Assembly (NCBI GenBank): GCA_002394235.1
Contig: DGTF01000031.1
Span: 1 to 42,754, forward strand
DNA length: 42,754 bases
From: Eubacterium sp. UBA4343
Lineage (GTDB): Bacteria; Bacillota; Clostridia; Lachnospirales; Lachnospiraceae
Reading direction: 5' to 3'
Under the pieces are notes generated by a model. That model had not been told where the DNA came from. It searched no databases and worked only from the letters and a program-made list of their open reading frames with translations. The position numbers and the translations under genes were made by a program. Below are positions 1 through 10,310 of this stretch, in pieces. Position 1 is the stretch's first letter. Each line of letters starts with the position of its first letter.

Positions 1-87
1 ATGACAGCTCATGAGATCAGCAACATCAATATGGTGTATGATAGACAGGATGTAAAAATTACAAAAAATGACAGGATATTGGTATGA
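1..87 (+). CDS. 3' end of an unidentified gene (cut by window edge)
   Basis: Frame 1 is open from the first base to a TGA at 85-87. That stop overlaps the ATG of the next gene (ATGA, first base 84), a typical translational-coupling arrangement. The visible residues end in ITKNDRILV and are too few to assign a family. The ATG at base 1 is probably internal, because no ribosome-binding site can be seen. The ATGA overlap suggests co-transcription with the secreted SLH protein that follows. Confidence 0.4.
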   Translation: MTAHEISNINMVYDRQDVKITKNDRILV

Positions 88-1433
88 AGAATAAAGTACT
101 GAAAACATTTTTGATTGCCGGTCTGACTACAGCGCTGACAATCACGGTCTCTGTTCCGAAAATGTCGGGGTATATTTTTCCCGGAACTGTGAATACGGTA
201 GAAGCTGCAGAGAATTATACGATTGCAAATAACGGATTAGACGGAGTGACGATTGACATCGGCGGCTCACCCTATACAGACTTTGCGGCGATTCCGACGT
301 GGGGCTCTTATGCTTATACCGGAGAGGGCTGTGCATGGTTTGCCTCTGCCCGTGTACGGGAGCTGACCGGACTCGGGAACACGATCTATGACGGAAACAG
401 CTGGTACGACTGGGTATACGCCCAGTTCGGATTCACGAGAGGTACCGAACCAAAGGCATATTCTCTGGCATGTTATACCAACCACATCGCGGTTGTAGAA
501 AAGGTGAATGGAGATACGCTGACCATCAGCGAGGGCGGCCGTTCCGACGTACCTGCAAATGCCGGACACTGTGGCATTTTTGAAGTATCGAGGGCCGAAG
601 CAGAATCCTCCAGGGCAGGAGATTTTCTGGGCTATGTATATTTCGGCAGCAATTGTAAGGTCGCGGCATCCGCAATTTCCGTAAGTGGCAATTCTTCCGT
701 AGCAGCCGGAAGCAGCACACAAATGTCTGCTGTTGTAGCACCCGAAGAGACCACCGATAAGTCCGTGACATGGTCCTCCTCAAATCCATCTGTCACCTCT
801 ATCGATGAAAATGGAATCATAACCGGCGTATCACAGGGAACCGCCGTTATCCAGGCAACCGCAAACGATGGCAGCAATACCGTCGGCGAAAAGACCATTC
901 AGGTGCTCTTTAACGATGTGACGGATCCGTCCTCAAACTATTATGACGCCGTGTACTGGGCGGTGAATAAGGGCATTACATCCGGAATCAGTCCTACATC
1001 CTTCGGGCCCGGAAAATACTGCACAAGAGGGCAGATCATCACCTTCCTTTATCGTGCCCTTGGAAACGGTGAAAATGCTCCGGACGCAGGATTTGCGGAC
1101 AACAACCCGGAAGATTACTGGTATAAGGCAGTAAACTGGGCGGCCGCTCATGGCATTGCGGCCGGAACCGGCGCAAATACCTTCAGCCCAAACCGCAGCT
1201 GCACCAGAGGCGAGATCATCACTTTCCTGTACCGCGCCGCAGGCGGCGGAAGCAAAAATGCGGCCTGTAATTTCAGTGACGTGAAGAATGGAAGCTACTG
1301 TTACGATGCCGTCAACTGGGCAGTGGCGAATGGCATCACAAACGGCACAGCACCCGGCGCCTTCGGGACCGACAATTTCTGTACAAGGTCTCAGGCAGTT
1401 GTCTTTCTGTCAAGAATAATAAATAAGCCATGA
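84..1433 (+). CDS. Secreted CHAP-domain, Ig-like (BIG2) and SLH-repeat cell-wall protein
   Basis: 449 aa. An N-terminal signal peptide (Lys residues, then a hydrophobic stretch to about residue 25) is followed by a CHAP amidase/peptidase-type domain at about 60-190. The probable catalytic Cys is C83 in GEGCAWFASAR and the probable His is H134 in YTNHIAVVE. A BIG2-type Ig-like domain lies at about 195-275 (VTWSSSNPSVTSID, GTAVIQATA). Three SLH-type repeats at about 285-449 carry the recurring TFSP/CTRGQIITFLYRA pattern. CHAP domains cleave peptidoglycan amide bonds and SLH repeats bind secondary wall polymer, so the product is probably a surface-anchored wall hydrolase. The start is preceded by AGGA about 8 nt upstream. 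The substrate bond is not predictable from sequence. Confidence 0.85.
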   Translation: MKNKVLKTFLIAGLTTALTITVSVPKMSGYIFPGTVNTVEAAENYTIANNGLDGVTIDIGGSPYTDFAAIPTWGSYAYTGEGCAWFASARVRELTGLGNTIYDGNSWYDWVYAQFGFTRGTEPKAYSLACYTNHIAVVEKVNGDTLTISEGGRSDVPANAGHCGIFEVSRAEAESSRAGDFLGYVYFGSNCKVAASAISVSGNSSVAAGSSTQMSAVVAPEETTDKSVTWSSSNPSVTSIDENGIITGVSQGTAVIQATANDGSNTVGEKTIQVLFNDVTDPSSNYYDAVYWAVNKGITSGISPTSFGPGKYCTRGQIITFLYRALGNGENAPDAGFADNNPEDYWYKAVNWAAAHGIAAGTGANTFSPNRSCTRGEIITFLYRAAGGGSKNAACNFSDVKNGSYCYDAVNWAVANGITNGTAPGAFGTDNFCTRSQAVVFLSRIINKP

Positions 1434-1457
1434 TGAATATTCCGTCGCGGTGAAGCC

Positions 1458-1486
1458 GCCGGCACAGCCCAAAGGGATGTGCCGGC
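1458..1486. terminator. GC-rich hairpin between convergent genes, probable bidirectional terminator
   Basis: GCCGGCACA at 1458-1466 pairs perfectly with TGTGCCGGC at 1478-1486, and CCC/GGG extends the stem inside. It lies 24 bp after the SLH gene stop and about 28 bp beyond the recombinase gene's stop on the other strand. No good T-tract follows on either side, so termination is inferred from stem strength and position. Confidence 0.45.
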
Positions 1487-1514
1487 AATGCTCTCGATTG
1501 CGATTTTATATCGT

Positions 1515-2540
1515 TCAGGTTTTGGAGTCTTCCCTATATACATTCTGAATAATCTCAACGGCCGTCTTCTTGTTCTCTGCGTTGTCGGTGATATAGTGGG
1601 CGGCCGTTACGCTGATATCCGAGTGATTCAGCGCCTGCTGCGTCAGCTTGATATCGTGGGTGGCCTGATAGAGGTTGTCTCCGAAAGTCTTCCGGAGCGA
1701 ATGGACATGAATATTCTTGTCCGGGACAACCGATTCCGTGTATTTTTTTACGATGCGCTGCACCGATCTCGGTGTGATTCTCCGCTTCTGATTGGAAAGA
1801 AAAAGCGCCGGATCGTCTGCATCCTCCGCCCGCTCATAGCGTATATAATCACGCAGAGCGCTTTCCGCATTCTCATTCAGGAAGACGATATCATCGATCC
1901 CTCCCTTGCGGTGGATCACAAGCTTATGTTCCTCCCACAGAACATCCGTAAGATCGATCCCCACACACTCTGAAAGCCGGATCCCCGTGTTCAGCATGAG
2001 AGTGAAGAGGGCAGTGTCGCGGTACTGATTTTCCCGGTTGCATTTTTTCTGATGCTCGGAGGCCAGTGAGCTTCCGGTCGTCACCCCGGCCATCACCTGA
2101 TTTACTTCCTCCGTATTCATGAACTGCAGATCCCGCCTGGGATCTTTTTTTTGCTTCAGCTCAATGCTGTACTCAGAGAGCGGATTGTGCGCAATAAAGC
2201 CATATGATTTCAAAAATTTATAAAAGGAACGGAGTGCCGCAAGTTTTCTGGCCTTGCCTTCAGATTTTCCGGTGCGGAAGCTGCCGAAATAATCATCGAA
2301 ATCAAAATTGTTCAGCTGTCCGAGCGTATCCGCCGGAAGATCCATGACATCCATACGTTGAGCATTCGCTGTAAACGTCAGGAACCCGCGAATATCATAC
2401 AGATAATTCAGAATCGTCCGCCGTGATTTGCTTCCCGCGGCAAGATTGCTGATATAGTTTTTCACGTACTGCGGAAGCTCTGTCAGCAGATCATTGATTT
2501 TCTCCATGGTGAGAACATCGACTTCCTCGTTGTATTTCAT
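1515..2540 (-). CDS. Tyrosine recombinase / integrase (XerC/D-like)
   Basis: 341 aa. An N-terminal SAM-like core-binding domain (about 20-125) is followed by the catalytic domain (about 135-335). All catalytic residues are present: R188 (TGIRLSE), K212 (HRKGG), H280 and R283 (HSLRKTF), H306 (LNHSD) and nucleophile Y316 (AHYI). The family cuts and rejoins DNA through a 3'-phosphotyrosine link. AAAGGA lies 7 nt before the chosen ATG. There are no neighbouring phage or ICE genes, so it could be a solitary integrase, a Xer paralogue or a DNA-inversion enzyme. A 48-bp palindrome about 105 bp upstream of its start (2645-2692) is a candidate recombination or operator site. Confidence 0.9.
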   Translation of the reverse strand: MKYNEEVDVLTMEKINDLLTELPQYVKNYISNLAAGSKSRRTILNYLYDIRGFLTFTANAQRMDVMDLPADTLGQLNNFDFDDYFGSFRTGKSEGKARKLAALRSFYKFLKSYGFIAHNPLSEYSIELKQKKDPRRDLQFMNTEEVNQVMAGVTTGSSLASEHQKKCNRENQYRDTALFTLMLNTGIRLSECVGIDLTDVLWEEHKLVIHRKGGIDDIVFLNENAESALRDYIRYERAEDADDPALFLSNQKRRITPRSVQRIVKKYTESVVPDKNIHVHSLRKTFGDNLYQATHDIKLTQQALNHSDISVTAAHYITDNAENKKTAVEIIQNVYREDSKT

Positions 2541-2644
2541 ATATAAATCCTTTCGGCTTTGCGATGATGCGGCCTGACGGAGGTCGCACCGATAAAATCA
2601 AGGCGAAAAATCTGGATAAAGATGAGAATGAGAGAAGACAGACA

Positions 2645-2692
2645 GGGATATAAAGTGTCGTAAAATAACAATTTTGCGACACTTTATATCCC
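2645..2692. repeat. 48-bp near-perfect palindrome upstream of the recombinase gene
   Basis: Two 22-bp arms flank a central AACA. The outer 16 bp of each arm (GGGATATAAAGTGTCG and its complement) match perfectly, and the inner six differ at one position (T versus C). On the plus strand CCTTTTCC follows; on the minus strand there is no T-run. The recombinase and the small gene upstream are both on the minus strand, so it is not an obvious terminator for either. It resembles a two-arm tyrosine-recombinase site or an autoregulatory operator, but the function is inferred from position only. Confidence 0.6.
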
Positions 2693-2774
2693 TTTTCCGG
2701 AAATTAATACTCCTATATTATATGTCTTTATGAGCAATGATCTGCCTCATCGAATTATCTGCGTTATCCAATGA

Positions 2775-3107
2775 TTATCTGCGGTTTCTTTTCTCCCGTT
2801 CGATGCGATCTCTTTCCTCCGCTGCAGCTGACCGGACATCTGCAGGTATTGCGTTTGATTTTACAATTCCAGGAAGAAGTTTTTCATAAGAAAGGTCGTT
2901 CCGGTCCTGTGCATGCAGATCATAATCGCATCTGTAATAAGAATGTCCGGTATAAATATCCAGCCCGTCCTTATCCTTGTCCACACGAATAATTGCGGAT
3001 GTTGTCACGGGTGTTCCGTCGTTTACGTCATACTTGCGGTACACATATCCGCGCACCCAGAAAAACTTTCCATTATAATGCAAGGACCAATCCTTCAGAT
3101 CTGCCAT
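2775..3107 (-). CDS. Small hypothetical protein
   Basis: 110 aa, family not recognised. The start is supported by GGAGGAAATAAGAT immediately before the ATG. The N-terminal two thirds is rich in aromatic residues and beta-type sequence (LHYNGKFFWVRGYVYRKYD, YTGHSYYRCDYDLH). The C-terminus is a charged helix (AAAEERDRIEREKRNRR). No signal peptide or membrane segment is visible. It lies between glpK and the palindrome/recombinase and shares their strand. It could be accessory to the recombinase, but nothing in the sequence shows this. Confidence 0.65.
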   Translation of the reverse strand: MADLKDWSLHYNGKFFWVRGYVYRKYDVNDGTPVTTSAIIRVDKDKDGLDIYTGHSYYRCDYDLHAQDRNDLSYEKLLPGIVKSNAIPADVRSAAAEERDRIEREKRNRR

Positions 3108-3208
3108 ATCTTATTTCCTCCGGCAAAAATATCTTTTTCTTACAGCTTTACAGCAAACACATCGATGCCGGCCGACCGGCACAAAGCAGCACATGTCAAA
3201 GCCGCACA

Positions 3209-3242
3209 AGTCAAATGATATGTAAATCAAATGATATGTGAA
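3209..3242. repeat. Short tandem repeat after glpK
   Basis: A unit beginning TCAAATGATATGT is present twice in tandem, with units separated by 16 bp (TCAAATGATATGTAAA, then TCAAATGATATGTGAAA). It lies in the gap between the end of glpK and the small hypothetical gene. No function is evident. Confidence 0.5.
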
Positions 3243-3326
3243 ATATCCGATATCGCTGTAGATGCTGATATAGTTATCATTATACAGCCTTTTATCAGAG
3301 AAGCAACCGGTACCTGATTTACAATC

Positions 3327-4927
<1,601 letters not shown>

Positions 4928-4954
4928 CCATCCAACTCCAGTGCGTATACTCTA

Positions 4955-4978
4955 TAACTCTTTAACTCTTTAACTCTT
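4955..4978. repeat. 8-bp tandem repeat (TAACTCTT x3) in the glpK leader
   Basis: Three perfect copies of TAACTCTT lie between the inferred glpK promoter and the leader terminator. In the transcript they read as AAGAGUUA repeats. They may be part of the RNA recognised by a regulator, or replication-slippage noise. Confidence 0.6.
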
Positions 4979-5015
4979 TAGGTAAATCTCATAGATTCAT
5001 TTCGGAAACAGTTAT

Positions 5016-5044
5016 ATTTTATTGCACTTTTACCAAATTAGCAA
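5016..5044 (-). promoter_or_regulatory. Probable glpK promoter
   Basis: On the minus strand, TTGCTA (5044-5039) is separated by 17 bp from TAAAAT (5021-5016), a good sigma-A type match. Immediately upstream are two tandem 13-bp copies of TTGAAAAAACAGC (5045-5070), a possible operator. The inferred leader is about 180 nt and includes the terminator hairpin at 4876-4927. Confidence 0.6.
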
Positions 5045-5151
5045 GCTGTTTTTTCAAGCTGTTTTTTCAATTGGCAGCATCTTAACCTCTCTGACAAACT
5101 TCTACTCCGGAAGGATTATAGTACTGTGCAGTGATACATACTCACTTCTTC

Positions 5152-7725
5152 TTAATACTGCCAGCATCCGGCCTCAGCTATGAAGGCTTCCCTTCCTGGA
5201 AGTTCCACGGTTGCTGTTGTATTTGCCGGTACCTGGATTGTGTAATGATAATTTCCATCTGCATCCTTTTCCCAGCGGCAGGTGACCAGCCCGTACACGC
5301 TGTCATAGCTGCTCTCCGCGAAGCTGCATCTCCCGCCCGGCTGGGGAGCAATCCGGAAAGAGTTTCTTCCGTTCACGGAAATTCCACACATCGTGCGGAA
5401 CAGCCACGCACAAACTGCTCCCTTTGAATAATGGTTCAGGGATCCGATCCCTCCCTGCTTTGAGGCAGGTCCTTCCCACGCCTCCCAGATGGTTGTGGCC
5501 CCATTCTTCGGCATAGAAAGCCATCCGGGAATATCTTCGTTCTCCAGAAGACGGTACGCATACTTGACATCAATCTCTGTAAGCACGTCCAGAATTAACG
5601 GAGTAGAAAGGAATCCGGTTCCAAGTCTCCAGTCATAATGATCCAACGCTTTGATCAGCCGTTTCTTGGCAAATTCTGTCTGTTCTTCATTCAAAAGATT
5701 AAAAGCAAGAGGTCTGACGAGTTGTGCCTGGCGGTCCGTATCCAGACTATATTTTCCTCCGCTGACCAGCTCCTGATATGCTCTGCGGCATCCATTGCTG
5801 CTGCGCATAAACTCTCCGGCATCTCTATCGTGTCCGAGTATCCTGGCAATGTTCGCCATCAGACGAAGTACATATGCGGTATAGGCTGTCGATACCTCCG
5901 GGTGGGGAACAGCGAAATCCTGCCACCGGAAAGCACATACATCCTCGGGCTCCGCCCATTCCCCATAGCTCTGTCCCTTATTGACCAGATATTTCCGGTT
6001 TTCCGGGGAAAGTCTGATCTTTTCTGCTAAAGGTGAGTGATTCACGCCCATCCGCTTCTCCATGAAACGGGCATACCTTGCCATGCCGTCATAGAACTCT
6101 TCCAGAATGCTTTTATCGCCGAACATCTTTGCATAACGGTAGGGCATCAGGATCCCGACATCGGCCCATCCCACCGATCCGTTCATCGATCGCATATAAA
6201 AATCAGCGCCTCCGTCGGGCACGATATGCGGCAGGCAGCCGTCTTTCTTCTGCCAGTCAAAGACATCATGCAGCCATTTTTTAGAGAAGCTGGCAAAGTC
6301 CATCATATACGCCGCGGTTTCAAAAAAAATCTGCGCATCTCCTGTCCAACCGTGACGTTCTCTGGTCGGACAATCAGTCGGAATATCCAGATGGTTGCTC
6401 TTGGCAGACCACATTGTTGCCTGATAAAACCGGTTCAACAGCAGATCTGAGCATTTAAAGCTTCCGACCGTCTTCATATCGGAATAGACGGCAATGGAGA
6501 CAATGTTCTCCGGATCCAGCTCCACATCGCCTTCCACCTCCGCGTATCGAAATCCGAAAACTGTAAAACGGGACTCATATTCATTCCATCCGTTTTTACA
6601 AGTAAATTCGATCTTCTGCAGGGGGGTAGTCCGTTTTTTTCTCGTGAGCTGAATATTGGCGAGCGTCAGATTTCCCTCCTCATCCAGCATTTCTCCAAAA
6701 CGCCACACCATCCTCTGACCGTTCTCTGCGTGAACACGGAAAGAGATTATTCCGGCAAGATTCTGTCCAAAATCCAGGAGCTTCTTTCCGTTTGGCGCAG
6801 TCGTGATAAGTGGATGAAAGGTCTCATGTTTCGTAACCGGCACATTATTGGAGCAGGTCGGAAGTACCTCATGGCTTGTCAGCTTTGCATACCCAACATA
6901 GGAAGAATCTGCAAAAGCATCCATACGAGCATCCACAATTTCCCCATCCTTATTGTCTGCAAAACGGACCGGGCCCTGATCGGACCATTTCCAGCTTGCA
7001 TCTGTTCCGATCACATCCGATGAGCCGTCCTCATAACAGATCTCCATCTGCGCCAGAAGCTTTGTCTCACTCCCGTACTGATTCTTCAATCCATAAGCAC
7101 CGCAACTTCCGCGATACCATCCGTCAGCCAGATCTACATCCAGGATATGAGAATCCACTGAAAGCATATCTGTGACATCATAAGTCTGATACTGCACACG
7201 CTTCCTGTAATCCGTATAACCGGGTGCCATATAAAAATCACCCACTTTTACGCCGTCAATCCTGGCCTCATAGAGACCGCAGGCAGTGATGTAGAGTCTT
7301 GCCTTCTTCACCGCCCGTCTGCAGGTAAATTCCTTTCGGAAGCAATCGACCGGATAACGTTCCTTCTTATTCACCTTATAATTTCCGGTGATCCATTTCG
7401 CCTTCCAACAGGTCGCTGAACCTAGACCGATTTCAAAAAAAGCCTCTTCGCTGATCTCTCCGGCTCTATCCTCCTCATCCCAGAGCTGCACCGTCCACAG
7501 GACGGAATCCCTGCTATGCAGTTGGTCGCCTTCCCAGGGAATCAAATGCATCCGGTCAGAGCAAACTTTTCCGGAATCCCATATAAGTCTCCCTTCTTTT
7601 TCTGCCCGAATCCGGTATGCTGTCTGTCTGCGTCCGCCCTCACAATTCCAGGATAAACGCGGACGACGGATATCAATGCCCATCGGATTCGTCAAGTATT
7701 CCGTTCTAAGTCTGATTGCTTTCAT
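5152..7725 (-). CDS. Alpha-L-rhamnosidase, glycoside hydrolase family GH78
   Basis: About 857 aa. It releases terminal alpha-L-rhamnose from glycosides. The N-terminal beta-sandwich domains (from LRTEYLTNPMGID; WKAKWITG; YITACGLYEARIDGVKVGD) match the bacterial rhamnosidase N-terminal module. The (alpha/alpha)6 catalytic domain carries DCPTRERHGWTGDAQ at about residue 450, with conserved acidic residues, and TTIWEAWEG with the likely general-base Glu. The C-terminal domain is a beta-sandwich. There is no signal peptide, so it acts in the cytoplasm on imported glycoside. A second ATG 6 nt into the frame is chosen as start because GGAGG lies 9 nt before it, against 3 nt for the first ATG. It is 18 bp behind the GH3 gene. 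Confidence 0.93.
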   Translation of the reverse strand: MKAIRLRTEYLTNPMGIDIRRPRLSWNCEGGRRQTAYRIRAEKEGRLIWDSGKVCSDRMHLIPWEGDQLHSRDSVLWTVQLWDEEDRAGEISEEAFFEIGLGSATCWKAKWITGNYKVNKKERYPVDCFRKEFTCRRAVKKARLYITACGLYEARIDGVKVGDFYMAPGYTDYRKRVQYQTYDVTDMLSVDSHILDVDLADGWYRGSCGAYGLKNQYGSETKLLAQMEICYEDGSSDVIGTDASWKWSDQGPVRFADNKDGEIVDARMDAFADSSYVGYAKLTSHEVLPTCSNNVPVTKHETFHPLITTAPNGKKLLDFGQNLAGIISFRVHAENGQRMVWRFGEMLDEEGNLTLANIQLTRKKRTTPLQKIEFTCKNGWNEYESRFTVFGFRYAEVEGDVELDPENIVSIAVYSDMKTVGSFKCSDLLLNRFYQATMWSAKSNHLDIPTDCPTRERHGWTGDAQIFFETAAYMMDFASFSKKWLHDVFDWQKKDGCLPHIVPDGGADFYMRSMNGSVGWADVGILMPYRYAKMFGDKSILEEFYDGMARYARFMEKRMGVNHSPLAEKIRLSPENRKYLVNKGQSYGEWAEPEDVCAFRWQDFAVPHPEVSTAYTAYVLRLMANIARILGHDRDAGEFMRSSNGCRRAYQELVSGGKYSLDTDRQAQLVRPLAFNLLNEEQTEFAKKRLIKALDHYDWRLGTGFLSTPLILDVLTEIDVKYAYRLLENEDIPGWLSMPKNGATTIWEAWEGPASKQGGIGSLNHYSKGAVCAWLFRTMCGISVNGRNSFRIAPQPGGRCSFAESSYDSVYGLVTCRWEKDADGNYHYTIQVPANTTATVELPGREAFIAEAGCWQY

Positions 7726-7743
7726 CCCCATTTCCCTCCAAAA

Positions 7744-10194
7744 TTAAACCCTGTGTTCTTTTCTGATTAAAGCCATAAATGCTCCTGCTTTTCCATGATT
7801 TGCCTCTGCAAGGATCATATCCGCAATCTTCTTCGGAAAGGCTCCACCGGAATTGACAATCATGCCATGCAGAGAACAATCCACGGAAGATGATACCAGC
7901 ATTCGGAATTCGGGATTAGAATAGTCCGGCTTCATTCCCATTTTCTTCGCAATCTGTTTTTCAATCATTTCACACATTTTACGCGCGATAAAGCTGAAAT
8001 CCTTCATCTCACTGAGTGTATTTCCGGATGTGAACTCTCCCTTCACAGGGGACCGGTCCTCTTTAACCTCTCTTCCCAATAAAAGACTCCAGTCCTTCAG
8101 AGAAGGATGCCCTGCAGGCGCTTCATACCAGCTTCCCTTCAACCTATTCTCGGTGCGAAGGGTTACCCCTTCTATTATCAGACTCTTCTTCAGACGTATG
8201 TCTGCGGAAGACGCCCCTACCATAACCGTATAGTTCCCGGAAGGAATAATAAATTTATCCTGAAATACAGCAAAGCTCCTCGCATCCAGCATCATGGTCA
8301 CCGTTTTTTCCTCACCCGGCTCCAGATAAATCTTTTCAAATCCCTTTAATTCTTTGATTGCCCGAAAAATTCCATCCTGTGGATTTCCGATATAGAGCTG
8401 TACAATTTCCGCACCCGGATTGCTTCCTGTATTTTTGACGCTGACAGATACCTCGTATTGATATTTTGCTTTATCAGTCTCTAAAATCTTCAAATCGGAA
8501 TAAACGAAATCTGTGTAGCTCAGCCCGAACCCAAACGGAAAATTCACACTCACCCCCGCTTTGTCATAATACCGGTAACCGACATAGATTCCCTCCCGAT
8601 ACTGGGCGTTCTTGCGAACCCCGGCATAGTAGCCGTAAGACGGCACATCCTTCAGGGAACGGACCCAGGTTTCTGTCAGTTTTCCGCTTGGATTTACCGC
8701 TCCGGTAAGAACATCATAGATAGCAGATCCTGAAGCCTGTCCTGACAACCCGGCATATACAATTCCCTCCGCCCGGTCCTGATACGGAATTTCCATCACG
8801 CTTCCACCCATCAGAACAAAAACCACGTGAGCGTGATGTAAGGTTGCTTCATCTATCATCCGCTTATGTCCGACCGGCAGATCCAGTGTATCACGGTCAA
8901 ATCCTTCCGACTCATATTGAGAAGGCAGACCGGCAAAGACGATAACCTTATCATACTTTCCGGCTGTCTGGTCAATCGCGTCAAGTGCACCTTCGAACAG
9001 GTGTCCCTTTTCATCTACCACTTCCAGATAATCCGCTTCCGGCATCATGGGCAGAAACTGATCCTGCATTGTCGGATGGATATGACTGCTTCCGGCTCCC
9101 TGGTAACGTCCATCCTTCGCCATATGTCCAAGAATCAGAATCTTCTCATCGCCATTCAACGGCAGAACATGGTTTTCGTTTTTCAACAGAACAATTCCTT
9201 CTTCAGCTGCTTTTCTGGCGAGCTCGTGGTGTTTTGTCTCATCAAAGCCCCGTGAGTTTTCTGTTTGCGTAATTGTCTCCTGATGCTGCTCCCGATTTTT
9301 CTGCATGTCGAACACCAGTTTTAGCACCCGTGCAGCACAGCGATCTACACTATCCTCACTAAGCTTCCCTTCACGAATCGCATGCATGGCTTCTTCATCT
9401 ACCGATATCGCACCTCCGGGCATAGAAAGATCACATCCGGCAGAAAAACCGTTTGCTCTGTCATTCATTGCGCCCCAGTCGGTGACAACCATTCCCTTGA
9501 ATTTCCACTCTTCCCGCAAAATTTCTGTCAGGAGATGATAATTGTCCGAGTTATAGACCCCATTGATTTTGTTATAGGAACACATGACAGTTTTAGGCTG
9601 CGCATTCCGGACCACTCTTTCAAAACCGGCCAGATAGATCTCACGGAGTGTACGCTCATCAATCTGAGAATCCGAAGAAAATCTCTTGTATTCCTGATTA
9701 TTTGCTGCAAAATGCTTCAGGCTGCATCCCGTTCCGGTCGACTGCATACCCTCTACATAGGCGGCCCCCATTTCCCCGGCTGCAAATGGATCCTCTGAGA
9801 AATACTCAAAGTTTCTCCCACACAGCGGATTTCTCTTGATATTGATACCAGGACCCAGAACGACAGAGACATCATATGCACGTGCTTCTTCTCCGATCGC
9901 CTCAGCTACCTGACGAATCAGATCCCGGTTCCACGATTCCCCCAGCGTCACAGCTGTAGGAAAACAAGTGGCCGGTTCCGATTGATTGATGCCGAGCATA
10001 TCCGCTTTCTCACTCTGTTTTCGAAGACCGTGAGGACCATCCGTCATCATAATAGATGGAATCCCGTATTGTTCAAATGCCTTTGTATGCCAGAAATCCT
10101 TGCCGGAACAGAGGGCAATCTTGTCTTCCAGAGACATCTCATCCAGAATCTGTCTTATTTTCAGGCTTCTCATTTCCTCTGTGTATTTGTCCAT
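7744..10194 (-). CDS. Beta-glucosidase-type glycoside hydrolase family GH3
   Basis: 816 aa, with the full GH3 layout: a TIM-barrel domain (MTDGPHGLR; KHFAANNQE), the nucleophile Asp at about 239 in VVTDWGAMNDR, the second alpha/beta sandwich domain (about 330-560), and a C-terminal fibronectin III-like domain (SVSVKNTGSNPGAEIVQLYI). There is no signal peptide, so it is cytoplasmic. It is the middle gene of the symporter-GH3-GH78 operon. The context suggests that it removes glucose exposed after rhamnose release, for example from rutinoside or neohesperidoside-type plant glycosides. GH3 enzymes also include xylosidases and others, so the glucose specificity is inferred. An extra C-terminal segment of about 120 aa after the FnIII-like domain is common in clostridial GH3 proteins. 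Confidence 0.93.
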   Translation of the reverse strand: MDKYTEEMRSLKIRQILDEMSLEDKIALCSGKDFWHTKAFEQYGIPSIMMTDGPHGLRKQSEKADMLGINQSEPATCFPTAVTLGESWNRDLIRQVAEAIGEEARAYDVSVVLGPGINIKRNPLCGRNFEYFSEDPFAAGEMGAAYVEGMQSTGTGCSLKHFAANNQEYKRFSSDSQIDERTLREIYLAGFERVVRNAQPKTVMCSYNKINGVYNSDNYHLLTEILREEWKFKGMVVTDWGAMNDRANGFSAGCDLSMPGGAISVDEEAMHAIREGKLSEDSVDRCAARVLKLVFDMQKNREQHQETITQTENSRGFDETKHHELARKAAEEGIVLLKNENHVLPLNGDEKILILGHMAKDGRYQGAGSSHIHPTMQDQFLPMMPEADYLEVVDEKGHLFEGALDAIDQTAGKYDKVIVFAGLPSQYESEGFDRDTLDLPVGHKRMIDEATLHHAHVVFVLMGGSVMEIPYQDRAEGIVYAGLSGQASGSAIYDVLTGAVNPSGKLTETWVRSLKDVPSYGYYAGVRKNAQYREGIYVGYRYYDKAGVSVNFPFGFGLSYTDFVYSDLKILETDKAKYQYEVSVSVKNTGSNPGAEIVQLYIGNPQDGIFRAIKELKGFEKIYLEPGEEKTVTMMLDARSFAVFQDKFIIPSGNYTVMVGASSADIRLKKSLIIEGVTLRTENRLKGSWYEAPAGHPSLKDWSLLLGREVKEDRSPVKGEFTSGNTLSEMKDFSFIARKMCEMIEKQIAKKMGMKPDYSNPEFRMLVSSSVDCSLHGMIVNSGGAFPKKIADMILAEANHGKAGAFMALIRKEHRV

Positions 10195-10310
10195 GTAATT
10201 ATTACACCCTTTCCTGCGCTATCCTCAAACTTGCAGCATTCTTTTGACTAATTAAGCTTTGTTGTCCGGGTTCGAAAATTTCTGTTCCGAAATTATTCTT
10301 ACGTAAATTC

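Noticed and set aside
1479..1973. Plus-strand ORF opposite the recombinase
   Set aside because: Antisense to a gene with all catalytic residues; no ribosome-binding site and no family features.
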